Below are positions 53,071 to 63,708 of a stretch of 64,000 bases of DNA, piece after piece (the first letter of the stretch is position 1; every line of letters begins with the position of its first letter). Made by a program: the position numbers and the translations under genes. The DNA comes from Phymatolithon calcareum. Lineage: Eukaryota; Rhodophyta; Florideophyceae; Hapalidiales. The DNA lies in assembly GCA_977006965.1 (NCBI GenBank), contig OZ345363.1:1488001-1552000 (forward strand), in the 5' to 3' direction. Under the pieces are notes generated by a model. The model made no database searches, was not told the origin of the DNA, and was given only the letters and a program-made list of their open reading frames with translations.

Positions 53071-54642
53071 TTGCAACAATACCAAAAGTTTTTCATAAAA
53101 CACCATTGCTGTTACTGTAAATTTTATGTGAATCCAGAAATGCAAAATCATGCTGTGCATGCTGCGAGAATGCACATCTTAGCGAGTCCGGCACCTGGTT
53201 CACTCGAGGCGAAACAAATAGTGATGAATACCGATATCGAACCACTTGACCGGCTCCCGCTTTTATCTTCCGACGCTGAGCCTTCACACTCCCGACCGGC
53301 AGCGGCCTCCTCAAGCTTCGAACGCCCCGCCTCATATCAATTTCCAATCCTGCAAACTCAGGGATATTCTCCTTCAGGTCTTCAAGCCGAAGGGTCCAGC
53401 TCTGCCACGCCAGCTTCCACATTCCGCTGCCTCATATGTCTAGATGATCATCCTCCTGTCGAGTTTGCCAGAGCGCTGCGGTGTACACATCCGGTGTGTG
53501 AGCCATGTCTTCGTGCACTCTGGGAACGCAATGTAATGACCGATTCCGAGCCTTTCCCGCGCTGCCCTATGCCAGGTTGCGACGCATATGCATCGGACGC
53601 TGCAGCCTCGGCGCTTTTGCCGGCACGAGTTGCAAAGCGTATGCGCCAGCTACGCGGTTTGAAACCTGCACGAGCTGCGGACGGACGGCGTCTGTACTGT
53701 ATTGCCGATGGGTGCTTTGAACAGCTCCCGCCACCAGCACCCAAGAGTGTTTACGGTGGTCAAGAACCAGAAGCAGAGACAGAAGACGACGAAATGGTGT
53801 CGACGTGCCCGGATTGCGGCACGGCCGCGTGCATGCGCTGTGGGTGTCGCGCGCATCCTGGCACATCGTGTGCTGTTCCCCTGCTCTGTGCACGGCAACG
53901 TCGAATGTATAACGCATATGCAGTAGGGCGTGTAAGTGCATGCCCGCGTTGTGGGGTGCATGTCGAGCGCGACGGTGGCTGTGAGACAATCTCTTGTGCT
54001 CGTTGCAAATGGAGTTTTACGTTCACTCCCTTTCGTTCAGCGGAAGAGGTGGAGCAGGCGGCAGTGGTAGAGGATGTTGCAATACCTGAACCCCCTGCTC
54101 CTACGGTTTGGGGAACTGCGTTTTCACAACTTTTTCTCGCTGCATATTTCATGGTATGGGGTACGGGGTTCGGCGCCCTTGCCTTTGTCACCCTTGTTGA
54201 CAATCTTGCCAAATCGCCAGCGCCACTGCGATGGGATCTTCTATTTCTAGTACCATTCGTGGTTTTCGGTATGCCAAGTTTCTTGCTTGGTAGCGTGCGG
54301 TTTTTGTTAGTATGTGCGAGGCTTCTAGGGCACGTGGGGCAGCCCGCGCCAACGTCGGTATACATGTCAATTTGCATGCTGGTTTTGAGCATGATCATGT
54401 TGGTTCTACAGGGCGCAGTGGAGAAAGTTGCGGATGGCATTGTATTGTGGCAATGGCTGCTGTTTTTCTTACCCTTTATTTTGTGCGGGGCGTGTCTTTT
54501 TTTAATTGCAACTACACATCTTGTCGCACTTGGTTGCCGAGCAGTGTGGATGCGATGGCGGGAGTGGCGACCGCTGGAGGACAGCGGTGATTCTAGTGCA
54601 ATCGAAGGTGTGGAGGCGGAGGCGGGGCAAGCGATGGTGTGA
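53071..54642 (+). CDS. membrane-anchored RBR (RING-between-RING) E3 ubiquitin ligase
   Basis: Intronless, 523 codons from the first ATG; the more likely start is M52 (53224, MNTDIEPLDRLPLLSSDAEP), since the first 50 residues look like translated UTR. RING1 at 120-170 (CLICLDD..., CTHPVCEPC, CPMPGC). IBR at about 210-267 (YCIADGCFEQ, CPDCGTAACMRCGCRAH). RING2 at 291-312 (CPRCGVHVERDGGCETISC) with the catalytic Cys in DGGC (C304), the residue that forms the ubiquitin thioester in RBR ligases. Then four predicted membrane helices (about 349-377, 388-417, 431-449, 457-487) and a short acidic tail. Expected role: ubiquitin transfer at an organelle or endomembrane, RING domain on the cytosolic side. 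C-terminal multi-span RBR proteins are known (RNF19/RNF144-like plan), but direct orthology is not claimed. Converges with the gene at 54692. Confidence 0.85.
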   Translation: MQQYQKFFIKHHCCYCKFYVNPEMQNHAVHAARMHILASPAPGSLEAKQIVMNTDIEPLDRLPLLSSDAEPSHSRPAAASSSFERPASYQFPILQTQGYSPSGLQAEGSSSATPASTFRCLICLDDHPPVEFARALRCTHPVCEPCLRALWERNVMTDSEPFPRCPMPGCDAYASDAAASALLPARVAKRMRQLRGLKPARAADGRRLYCIADGCFEQLPPPAPKSVYGGQEPEAETEDDEMVSTCPDCGTAACMRCGCRAHPGTSCAVPLLCARQRRMYNAYAVGRVSACPRCGVHVERDGGCETISCARCKWSFTFTPFRSAEEVEQAAVVEDVAIPEPPAPTVWGTAFSQLFLAAYFMVWGTGFGALAFVTLVDNLAKSPAPLRWDLLFLVPFVVFGMPSFLLGSVRFLLVCARLLGHVGQPAPTSVYMSICMLVLSMIMLVLQGAVEKVADGIVLWQWLLFFLPFILCGACLFLIATTHLVALGCRAVWMRWREWRPLEDSGDSSAIEGVEAEAGQAMV

Positions 54643-54691
54643 GTAGAACTAACTGTTCAGCTGGTATTTTGCAAATGGCATGCTTAGCTGC

Positions 54692-55111
54692 TCAATTTTC
54701 TTTGCGCTGAGTTGAAGGGTAACGATCAGCTGTGGTTGAATAGGCAATTGCAAACAAAATACCAAGCAGGAAGTCAATCGAAGCGAAAATAATAACCGTG
54801 GGCTCTGTACGTCCTTGATACCATAGCGTTGCGCTAATGGGAAGGATGGGAAACTTCTCGAACATAGCGGGAATCATGAGCGGGCGAAATCGAGCAGGGT
54901 CCGTGCTGATGACGAAAAAGCAGATTTGCCACGCATAGCAAAGACTTAAAAAGAAATAAAAGTATTCAGGATGCGTGAGTGCCTTTTGTTCAGATAGATA
55001 TCTCTCCTTGAATATCATGGGAGTGAGGACGGAAACACCGAAAATAGCTGCAATTTGAAAAACTCGCCTTGCAAATATATGTCGTGATGACTCCGCGCTA
55101 GTGGGGTCCAT
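54692..55111 (-). CDS. small four-helix membrane protein, conserved hypothetical (139 aa)
   Basis: The frame is open to 55249, but M at 55111 (MDPTSAESSRHIFARRVFQ) gives a protein whose first helix follows soon after. Hydrophobic helices at about 18-36 (FQIAAIFGVSVLTPMIF), 52-70 (YFYFFLSLCYAWQICFFVI), 85-103 (EKFPILPISATLW) and 110-130 (TVIIFASIDFLLGILFAIA). Signature HPEYFYFF...AWQ and DPARFRPLMIPAMFEK. I recall a bacterial and algal family of unknown function with the same layout (YYGF..ALAWQ..F, DP.R.RPLM...LEK). No function can be given. Stops 49 bp from the end of the RBR gene, in convergent orientation. Confidence 0.7.
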   Translation of the reverse strand: MDPTSAESSRHIFARRVFQIAAIFGVSVLTPMIFKERYLSEQKALTHPEYFYFFLSLCYAWQICFFVISTDPARFRPLMIPAMFEKFPILPISATLWYQGRTEPTVIIFASIDFLLGILFAIAYSTTADRYPSTQRKEN

Positions 55112-55249
55112 GACTCGCAAGCGCGCGAATCTGACGGGAGCGCAGTGCGCAGTGGAGAGGGGAGGTCGGGTGAGAGGCAGGCACACTTTATGGACAAGGC
55201 GGTCAGTCGTACTCGAGGCAGGCGCCGAACGGTTATGAGAGAATCTCAA

Positions 55250-56008
55250 TTGTCACTGCTCGAAATGTGAGAAAAAAAATTGAAAGAATGTATCATCGTT
55301 GCTGATGGGATGCTACGTGTGTCTCTGTGCCCTTGCAATGCACACTTCTGGACATTCTGGATAGCATTCGGCACTCAACACTATATCCGCTTCTCGGCTT
55401 AACGTCTTTCGTGATTTGAGATATACAATGTCTAAAATCGTGTAAAAAGAGAGGTTTCCGCTCCTTCCACTCGTCCCATAGATGTACACAAGGAGCGAGA
55501 TACTGAGCAAGCTGAGCAGCTAATCTACCAAAATCAATCGCCTGTTCACAGATATTAACGAGGACCGGTACAAACGTTCTTCACGTACCGGGTACCAGAT
55601 CTCCGTTGCCTTGTTAACACAAACACCTTCTAAAACTCCTTAACAAGACATCCGACACAACTTCAAACGTCAAAGCCGTAATTGCAATTCCCCCTTTCGG
55701 GTTGAATAGTCACCTTCGTTCATTATTGCCGAAGTGCAATCAGTTAACTTGATTTTCATATCGTTTCAACCTTGCGTGAGAGCCGCACATAATTGAAAAA
55801 GTAAAAAAAATAAAAGAATTAGATTTTTCTATTTCTAGGTTGATCAATTGATTAATCAAACAACGACCACGGAAATAACCAATGAATACTTGATGTCGGA
55901 ATTTGATTTGATGCCCAGCTCGAATCAAAATTTAGAGTTGATCGCCAAGCTCCCCTGTTGAAAATTCAAGGCCTGGTGCTTTTATAGCTCCTTTTTTTCC
56001 TTTCAAGT
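55250..56008. other. intergenic region, nothing recognised
   Basis: AT-rich in 55740-56000, with two TTGATYAATTGAT-like motifs near 55840-55860. No open frame with recognisable content. Probably holds the 5' region of the small membrane protein gene. Confidence 0.5.
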
Positions 56009-56118
56009 TTATTTAAAAGCCCCACAGACTTCCGAAGATATGGGCAAGTCTTCCTCTGATGCTACCTACCTTTGTGCAGCTCACGAAACGTCCACCAGAA
56101 TGGCGGACGGGACTTTTA
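56009..56118 (-). mobile_element. SINE-like element, second copy
   Basis: On the minus strand it ends GTCTGTGGGGCTTTTAAATA then AACTTG. It matches 63354-63462 over about 100 bases (for example GATGCTACCTAC and CCACCAGAATGGCGGACGG on the plus strand) and shares the 3' end with 33961-34123. Left limit is the tail; right limit is where similarity to the 63354 copy stops. Confidence 0.7.
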
Positions 56119-59100
56119 TAGCTCCTGACCTTCCAGACGCCCGCGTATGTTTCTTGAAGTCGATTGGTGCGCAGTTCATTTGTTATTGTCCACACAGAAG
56201 TGGCATCGTGGTGGCGGACGACAAAATTTGTCGAAATATGATAGAGGGACGACGTGTTCTTCATGCACGCATTTTCCTCCGCTCTGATTTTCAGAGATAA
56301 TGACATGTTGCGCAATAAATGTGAAACATTTCGCATGCTTCTTAGATTCACTAGGAATTAATGATAAGAAAGAGGCACACACGTCGAGGTGCATTGTACT
56401 CATATAACAATTTGTGCGGTTGATAAATCCCTTGCTGTCTTGCACCACCTCTTTTCAACGACGACTATTATCCATACAGATGCTTTCATGAAAACGTAAG
56501 CGAAGGATTGTAGCGCAACGAAAAGTCTCTCAGGTGCAATGATAACTGACTAAGGGAGCTTCAATAAAACAGAAATCCATCCATCCATACAGATGCTTTC
56601 ACGGTTGTAAGCAGTGAAACAAGAGGCGAAAAAGTGCACGATTCTTGGTGACGCTTTTTAAGTCTTCACGAATCGCGTGGGCGTTCATCGTCAGTTGCAG
56701 TCGATTTAAGGTTAAGACGAGGGAAGTCTTTCCCAATCATGTCAGGTTTGCCTGAAAAATTGAGCAGCATGCCCGACGCTAGGAAACAGCTGGAAATGGA
56801 AGGCGCTATTGAAAGGTGAGGCTATGCGTTGGTTCAGAATAAATCATCACGGTATACAGTATAGTCGTGCAAGCGGAGAGAGGAGAGAGCGTAATTGTTC
56901 TGAACGTTTTCATAAAATTCACTGCCATTGCAAGGTCGTTCGAATAAACGGTTCTATGATTTCTTTTCTCTGTCCTCAGCTAACAAGACGTGGCCGTTCT
57001 GAATCCGCGATCAGCGGCTCCTGTCCCACCTGTTAAACCACTCGAAAAACTGCTAAAGTACTGTATAAGTTGTAAAACACTCAACGCACAATTTGTGCCT
57101 TTGAGGGGCACACCGATGGCCGAACACGGCGCGCGCTCGATCGACCGGCAAGTTTGTGTTGGAAGTTCATTCCAGAAGGGGATTTTGACTGAACAAGAAC
57201 ACGGATGTCGATGCCGTTGGGAATACGTTTGTCAGTATTGTGCGTGCAGCCGAGCACTGCTGCTTTCCGCATCTTGGGCATGAACTCTTGTTCGTTGTGG
57301 AGTGATGCCTGCCGTTGAGTTGCAAATCCATCGAATGCATAGTGATGGTCTGATAGATTCGTCAGTCAAGAGAACTGAGAGAGATAGGTTTCTATACTGA
57401 TTATTTGGAAATGGGCCTCTAGCGTGGGACAGAACTGGGAATGGGGATTTCGGTGCGAGTCCGCTCGTCCAGTGGTGGTAGAATAATAGCATGAAGCATT
57501 TGCGCAAAAAGCGTGATATTTTTCAAGAAAGCGTGCGAAAATGTGCGCGCGTAAATCTATTTTCTACGGTAAAAAACAGACAGTGGCAATAAGGGCTGAA
57601 AAAAAGTGGAACACCGGAAGAGAGTGCTCGATAATCAGTTCGGGGGCAGATATACGATCGACAGTCGTCTGTAATCGCGATGAGATGTGGTGGCGTTACA
57701 CGGAATAGTGCCACGGCGCGGCCAGCGTTTGTCCTTCGAAGAAATGGAAGCTCCAGAGGAAGATCGACTAGGTGTCCACGTGCAAGTTCAATGCGACTGA
57801 GTGCGAAGTGGAATTTGCTTAAAAAGTTCGTTTTTACGGATCGCGGGAGCCGCGATGAAGATTCCCCCGCGCAACATTCATTATCGAAGTGCGGACCAGT
57901 GATCCAGATCGGTACTGTACAGGCCCAAGTCGGGCGTTTACTGCTTTTCTGTCCCACAAGATTTGCAGGTTAAGATTCACCTCTATGTTGTGGCGGAAAT
58001 GACGGTCAGGGTCGTCGGTCGAGTGCTAGCTGACTGCTGAGCTAGCTCAGATCGCTATGCATGTGGAGTGCGCGAGGCGAGTCGCCCAAAGCTCCGGAAC
58101 TGTCTACAGCATAGCTAGCCAAATGTTGAGTGGCAAGCCCTGCTTCGGACAAGTGGGGTCGAAATGGTCACCGAAAGCGAATTTCGCGACGTAGTTGTGT
58201 CTCTCATGATGAAAACAACCAAGCAAGTGCCGCCATTTGCGCGAATATAACAGATGACAACCATCGCCATGTGATATAAACGACAGATGACTAACTCGTG
58301 GCCTAGGTGTTCTGTTTTCGGCAAAGTTGGACAAACAAACTGCCCTTCGTTTGCCCCACTTAGCATTATAAAATGATCTGTAGAACACGCTCCGTGTTGC
58401 ACACGGGCCGTATTCAAGATGAAAATCATCTTCAGGGTTGCTGTTCTTGTACGCGATAAAATTGCGAAGAATGTTGATGAAGGTGTATCGTCATGAAGGT
58501 CCTTGCCATGATGATGATGAAGATGATGTTAACCATATATGTACTGCAGCAGTACACCTTCAAAGTTGAACGTTCTGCTACACCTTTTCGCTCTATCCTT
58601 TCGTGCGGAGCACGTTAGGATGTCTTCTATACCGGATAGCTCTATGGTCCGCATTCTGCCATCACATACTTCGATTGTTCAGCATGCAGTTCTGGCGCGG
58701 CGTGTGCTGTACCGTGCTAGCGCAATTCTTCGATAAAAATTTGCTTGTAGTATTGCTCGTGCTCCCATTCGCCGGTCCACTCCCGCCAGCAGTGCTGCGA
58801 GCGTAGTTCCGCCAAAGAAATCGCGCAGTGCAGACCCATCCGATTAATTCGAGCTCCTGAGCAGATTTTATGATTTAAAAATAAACATATATGGACTACC
58901 AAGGCAGGCAGCAATTGCTCCCTGCCGCGCACTTTGATCTCGCATCAACCAAATACAAAGAAAAAGCATCCTATTTTCGCACAGTCCATCCTGCGGCACG
59001 ATGCTGGAACTTCCATTCCCAGGCATGCCAGGCTGGTCCTCAGCGGATATCATGGTTGCCGAGCTTTGAAGGCGACGTTGTCCCGCCCGCTAAAATTCTT

Positions 59101-59150
59101 GTCCAAATCATTAAAAAACCCGCTAAACTCGACTAATAAACCCACCATGG
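56119..59150. other. 3-kb region without a supportable gene
   Basis: Frames up to 144 codons occur on both strands (for example 57523-57957 minus, 57680-57973 plus, mutually overlapping) without motifs. A 19-bp direct repeat ATCCATACAGATGCTTTCA lies at 56470 and 56583. A GT-AG intron-containing gene cannot be excluded. Confidence 0.4.
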
Positions 59151-59291
59151 ATGGTCTCGTCCGCGTCCGGTTACCCACCGACCCGTCCCTGCGCCCGCTT
59201 ACTTAAAGCCTCCAACTCTCTGGCCCGTTCCGACGAATTCGACCCCATCTCCCCCGTCCTTTCCTCTTCATCCACTTTAACACTCTTCGCT

Positions 59292-60176
59292 ATGGCCGCC
59301 AACGCACCAGCCAAAGTCGTCGTACGTTGCCCCGTGCGGAAAAAGCCCGCCCAACGGCAACAGCCGCCTGCGCACGCTCCCCGAGCTGTACTTCCGGCAC
59401 GCGCTGAACTTCCTGCAACCCGTGTGAAGCGAGGCGCAAAAGCGCAACCCGTACAAGTCGTTCCGCGTAGAAAACAGGTTGCCGTCAAACGATCGCCACC
59501 AGCTCAAGCTCGTCCACTTCCCGTAGTACCAGCCGCTGCCATGCCGCGTCGTCGTCACCGCCTCGAGCGACGCGTCGTGGAGCGCGTGCGCATGGTCGCT
59601 GTCTCCCCGCCCCGTCCCGCTAAACGTCGTGCCCGTTCAGCCCCTCCGCCCCGCACCCGCACCGACATTCGCTTCGAACGCCGAATACGTTACGTCCGAA
59701 CCGAGCAGCCCTCTCGTGGCCAGGCTCGTGAGCGTCGTCCGCATCGCCATCACCCTGGCCGCCGCCACAAGCAACATCGTCACCAGCAGCACAGTCACCA
59801 CGGCGCAGGAGATCGACATGTCAATGTGGGGCCCTTGCAACGCGGCGAGCGTCATCGCGGGGACAGACGTCGGGAGATAGGAAGAGACCGATATGGGGAG
59901 CATCGTGAGCAACGCCGTCACTCGCCGCCTCACGGGTCTCCTCGACACATCCCTGTGCAGCCTATGTACCGTCATGCCGCCAACCAGCCGTGGCCACATC
60001 AATCACCGCATCCGCCGGTTGTGCATACTTGGCGCGTGGGCCCTGATCGCGCCTTTCATCCTACGCCCATCTACGCCCCGCCCGGCATTTTACAATGTCG
60101 GGGCCAGCGTCGGAACCAGCTTGATCCAGCCCGTCATGTGCACTTTGCTCCTCGCTCCACGCATTATGTCTTCTGA
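59292..60176 (+). CDS. basic Pro/Arg/His-rich protein, 294 aa, unknown
   Basis: The frame is open from 59151; ATG at 59292 in the context CGCTATGGCC is the preferred start (MAANAPAKVVVRCPVRKK). The protein is very basic and predicted disordered. Composition by section: Pro/Ala/Arg (60-140), Arg-rich (RRRHRLERRVVERVRM), His/Arg/Gln-rich (HRHHPGRRHKQHRHQQHSHH) and a Pro/Tyr/His-rich end (HPTPIYAPPGILQC, STHYVF). Could bind nucleic acid or metal, but that is only composition. The region is GC-richer than its surroundings, and a second frame is open over part of it, so the coding status is moderate. Confidence 0.5.
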   Translation: MAANAPAKVVVRCPVRKKPAQRQQPPAHAPRAVLPARAELPATRVKRGAKAQPVQVVPRRKQVAVKRSPPAQARPLPVVPAAAMPRRRHRLERRVVERVRMVAVSPPRPAKRRARSAPPPRTRTDIRFERRIRYVRTEQPSRGQARERRPHRHHPGRRHKQHRHQQHSHHGAGDRHVNVGPLQRGERHRGDRRREIGRDRYGEHREQRRHSPPHGSPRHIPVQPMYRHAANQPWPHQSPHPPVVHTWRVGPDRAFHPTPIYAPPGILQCRGQRRNQLDPARHVHFAPRSTHYVF

Positions 60177-62271
60177 TTCTGTTTGATTCGTGCCCATTTG
60201 CAGATGAATTGGAAGTTCGAAGAGCTGCATTTGCTTCTTATCTTGGCCTCATTATTCGTTTTTATGTTCTACTAGTTCTAATTTCTTCTGCCTATTCAAT
60301 CGCTCCATGTCTAATAAGCCAGCCTCGTATAGTCTTCCCACTTTAATAAGCTACCCGTGAACATCTCCAAGAACTGCCCTAACGTGTTTTCCCCTCAGTC
60401 GTAGCATGTTACTCACAATGCACAAAAAGCCGTCTTTGTAAACTTCGACCATCTGTGTGCAAATCTGTATGGGCTGTGTCTTACCTCTCCTCTCGACTTT
60501 GTGCTGATCGTATATTTTCAAGCAAATACAATTCATGCTTCCACACCCGCTGCAAGGGCACTTCGACAGCTCACTACCGCCATTCGGTTTGTGCATGATT
60601 GCAGAGCGAGCAAGAATATGAGCAATACTGACGTCATATACGAGTCTGTTGTGTGTCGTGCAAGTTGCACTACGGCACTGCACACTGCATTCCCCTTGCT
60701 CAGCCACACTTTCCTCTAACCACCAATGTGCTGTCCTTCTCATACAGCGGCACAAGGTCTCACAACTGCTCGTCTCACCATCCAATAACCTAACCCGTCA
60801 TGATCTCATTCTGAAAGTTCGGCTATTGGATCGTAGTCTCTTTGGCATCTGCGCAACGTGTCATTTCGGCGACCCGTATCACTCGAGTGAATGGATTTGT
60901 CCTGCGCATAACTTCCCTAATCGTACACTGTCGAGACGACGTCGCACGCTACGTGGTTTTACTGCAATTTGTTTCTCCACTGAACTGAAATGCAAATGAA
61001 GTCTGATCACCGTGCACCCTTGGGTGTGGACGGAAGTTACAGATATTGAAAGTATATCATACGTCAGTTTGTATTAATGTTGCGCACGAAGAGTATTACT
61101 TGGCATTTGGATTTTCAGAGAAGCCAGCGAAGAGAATTAGTAACGATTCTTGAGAACTTGACTGACCACTGGCCACGCCCCCAGAGATGGAGACCAGCAG
61201 CAGCGCGTAGCATCGCATCGAGGCAGTAGCCGAACAAGTAGAGATGGTCCAAACGAGCAGGTATGAAACACGCAGCTAGAAACCCTCTACAGTAGAGAAT
61301 GGAAGGTTGCCAAAATGAACAATTACACTTGGCATTTGCGGACGAACGGTTTCTACGCAGCAGCCGGCCCGTAAAATGCAATCCTTTGTTAGCCCTAGTA
61401 GCCTACATTTCTGCTGGAATTCAAGCTACTTCCTAACATTCTAGTCGAAGAAAATACATGACTATTGATATTATAAAGTTTGCTGGCTATCCACTGAATA
61501 ATAAGACGGGCAGATTTCAGCTTCGATCCAATTTTTAAGCTATAGCCTTGATAAATTTTATCTAGGCTATAGCTGAAAACTTAGATCAACTCGAACGGTT
61601 AAGAAAGCCGGTAGTGTCGCCAACACGAACGTTCTGGTGACGAGAATTTGCACGGAAGAATAGTGGGAACTCTAGCGATTGTGCGGAATGAGCAAGAGCG
61701 CGAGCCTTCGCGAACGCAGAGAAAAAAGCGTGGCAATATCGTCGCTCTTGAAGTGCCGATTTTGGCTGGGCCGACCAGAGCACGTAAAGGGAATAGCCTG
61801 CCGGCTTGAACGGCGAAGATTGCGAAAAAGAAGGATGGGTAAAACTCCAATTCCACGTGGTCGCAGGGACTCTCAGACGAACATTTGCGTGATTGATTCG
61901 TGTAGACGAGCCGAAATCCGAAGAACTCCCACCTTTGTTTACTCAGAGGAAGACAATAACTATCGTACAAACTACAACCGAAGAGAAAAATAGTGCATAG
62001 ACATACGAGAGACACGTGCCCATATGGCCCAACAGATCACCTGCTACAAGCAGCATGTCTATCGCGATCCAAGTTGTGCGGCATACAGTCGCGAGATGAA
62101 AAAGCCTCCACAGTCGGCCAACGACATAACAGAGGGCGCAGCACTGATGTGCATGTTGACAGGTGATTCCGACAACTTGTAGACGTATTTTAGAACATCA
62201 GAACAGAAACAAACCATTGTCATGATTGCAAGAATAACACTTCATTACATCTATTATGCAACATTTGCACC
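60177..62271. other. region without a supportable gene
   Basis: A minus-strand frame 60785-60351 (KCPCSGCGSMNCIC, then VEYRRGK-like text) and a plus-strand frame 60649-60999 (CATCHFGDPYHSSEWICPAH) contain Cys/His clusters but overlap each other and lack a family match. A 10-bp inverted repeat AGCTATAGCC/GGCTATAGCT lies at 61538-61574 with a 17-base loop. Confidence 0.35.
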
Positions 62272-62709
62272 TTAGATGTATGCGCCAGTGTCTGTAGCGA
62301 ATGCTGCAGCTCTGCGCGCCATCGTGTCTTCAATATCCCCATTAGGGCGAGGTTCCCGTTCGAATTCAGGTCGTTGCACACAGCACGTAAATAGGCGTGC
62401 GAAAAATGATCGAATTCCTCCTTGACGTCTACGAAGTGGATGAAAGTGACGACGGAAGCCGGCAGGTGCCGCAGCGGTCGGAACGGTACTTCCTGCGGAT
62501 GTTTCATCGAAGTCGGGCAGTATTACGCAATACGAGTAAGCTCGACCGCGGAGGTGCGGGGCAGATTTGTATCGCGTTTCGAATGAAATAACGCCGACTT
62601 TTTTCTCCAACAGGGACAGGGCCTCCTCGAAACTGAGTTCCCGATGTAATATTTGAATAGTTTCTCGACTCACAGTCTTTCCAGCTTCAGCATTGTTTCT
62701 GTTGGCCAT
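62272..62709 (-). CDS. hypothetical protein, 145 aa
   Basis: The frame is open to 62757; M at 62709 (MANRNNAEAGKTVSRETIQI) is preferred because it starts the regular part. Reads like a folded protein in the first half (LSFEEALSLLEKKVGVISFE, YCVILPDFDE), then an Arg-rich, Ala/Pro linker and a short Cys-containing segment (FFARLFTCCVQRP). A TATA-like TATTTAAA lies 63 bp upstream of the start. No family recognised; orphan. Confidence 0.5.
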   Translation of the reverse strand: MANRNNAEAGKTVSRETIQILHRELSFEEALSLLEKKVGVISFETRYKSAPHLRGRAYSYCVILPDFDETSAGSTVPTAAAPAGFRRHFHPLRRRQGGIRSFFARLFTCCVQRPEFEREPRPNGDIEDTMARRAAAFATDTGAYI

Positions 62710-62771
62710 GATAATTTTGATGAGCGCTCCTTCTTCTTTGCTTCGTCCTCTTGTCAAAAAAATTGGGGCGG

Positions 62772-62779
62772 TTTAAATA
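62772..62779 (-). promoter_or_regulatory. TATA-like box upstream of the 145-aa gene
   Basis: Minus strand TATTTAAA, 63 bp before the preferred start codon at 62709, a distance that leaves a 5' UTR of about 35 bases. Confidence 0.35.
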
Positions 62780-63226
62780 GCCATCATGCAATGATTCAGA
62801 TGCCGCATTGCATCATTTCATGTTCAGTTTCAAATTAGTAGTTTTTGTTATAAGAAGTAGACAAGTAAAGTCTTTTATCGTGCCGTGGTGGTAGTGGATA
62901 GATAGAGAGACAGTAAATGCCATGTAACAGTATGGCGCTCGGCGCGCTCTTCGTCTTTGTCTTAATTTTGAGGTATTTCACAACTAAATCATGGAAGCGA
63001 AATGGCGAGCTGAATTAAACACGAAGAGTTCCACCAGGCAATCGATTGCGCGGCAGTAGTTCTTGATTCATAAGATGCTCACCATAAAGGCTCGTAAACA
63101 TGACCGATTGAAAATGTTCAACTCGGCAATAATATTGTTATTTCATAAAACCCGACAAGGAATGCTCAAAGTGAGTCTGTTCTTGAAGCGCTTGCACTGA
63201 TTGACTGGTAATTAGCAAATAACCTC

Positions 63227-63261
63227 CTCTACGTGGGGCTCGTCATGATCTCCACGTAGAG
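63227..63261. other. 10-bp hairpin CTCTACGTGG/CCACGTAGAG
   Basis: Perfect stem at 63227-63236 and 63252-63261 with a 15-base loop, followed 40 bp on by GAATAAAAG (63302). Could be a transcript 3'-end structure on the plus strand; no gene upstream is identified. Confidence 0.3.
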
Positions 63262-63353
63262 AAAAGTCGTTATCTTTTCTTGTATGTTCAGTGTAGCTTT
63301 TGAATAAAAGTCACCTTTTTCCTTGCCGCCTTCTCGCTGGTTTTCTTTTTATT

Positions 63354-63462
63354 CAAGTTTATTTAAAAGCCCCACAGACTTCTGAACATATGGGCAAGGC
63401 TTCCTCAGATGCTACCTACGCTTGTGCACCTCACGAAACGCCCACCAGAATGGCGGACGGAA
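63354..63462 (-). mobile_element. SINE-like element, third copy
   Basis: About 90% identical by eye to 56009-56118 from the tail AAGTTTATTTAAAAGCCCCA to GAATGGCGGACGG. Beyond that the two copies differ, which marks the end of the shared unit. Confidence 0.7.
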
Positions 63463-63497
63463 AAACTTAGGATTCAAGGTAAACCTATCTCAGCCCT

Positions 63498-63668
63498 CTA
63501 CGGGGTTTCTGGTGCTTGGGCTCGAACGCTTTTTGCCTTGACTTCTTCGTTGTCCATGCGTTCTATGAGTGTCTTGCTAAATAGTAAGAGATCGACGTCG
63601 CACCCTGCTAGCGTGCGTTCGAGGGTCTCCATATGCTCTCCAGCTCTGGTGCCGAATTCTTCAGCCAT
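63498..63668 (-). CDS. small open frame, 56 aa, possible exon
   Basis: MAEEFGTRAGEHMETLERTL then AGCDVDLLLFSKTLIERMDN and EEVKAKSVRAQAPETP, stop. It reads like a helical, possibly coiled-coil protein segment. The frame stays open upstream (YVCGRFPQVSITS) to the palindrome at 63709-63752, and a TTTGGCAG-like acceptor is not clearly present. It may be the 3' part of a gene interrupted by the SINE-like insert. Confidence 0.35.
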   Translation of the reverse strand: MAEEFGTRAGEHMETLERTLAGCDVDLLLFSKTLIERMDNEEVKAKSVRAQAPETP

Positions 63669-63708
63669 ACTTGTTATTGAGACTTGTGGGAATCTGCCAC
63701 ATACATAC

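Noticed and set aside
53448-54440. Minus-strand frames opposite the RBR gene (up to 226 codons)
   Set aside because: Cys-rich GC-biased antisense shadows; the plus frame has a complete RBR domain.
61538-61574. AGCTATAGCC/GGCTATAGCT hairpin as a terminator or RNA gene
   Set aside because: Short AT-rich stem, no neighbouring gene or conserved copy.
63519-63535. B-box-like GTTCGAGCCC on the minus strand, as a Pol III promoter of the SINE-like copy
   Set aside because: It lies inside a protein-like 56-codon frame, outside the unit shared with the 56009 copy, and no A box is present at a suitable distance.
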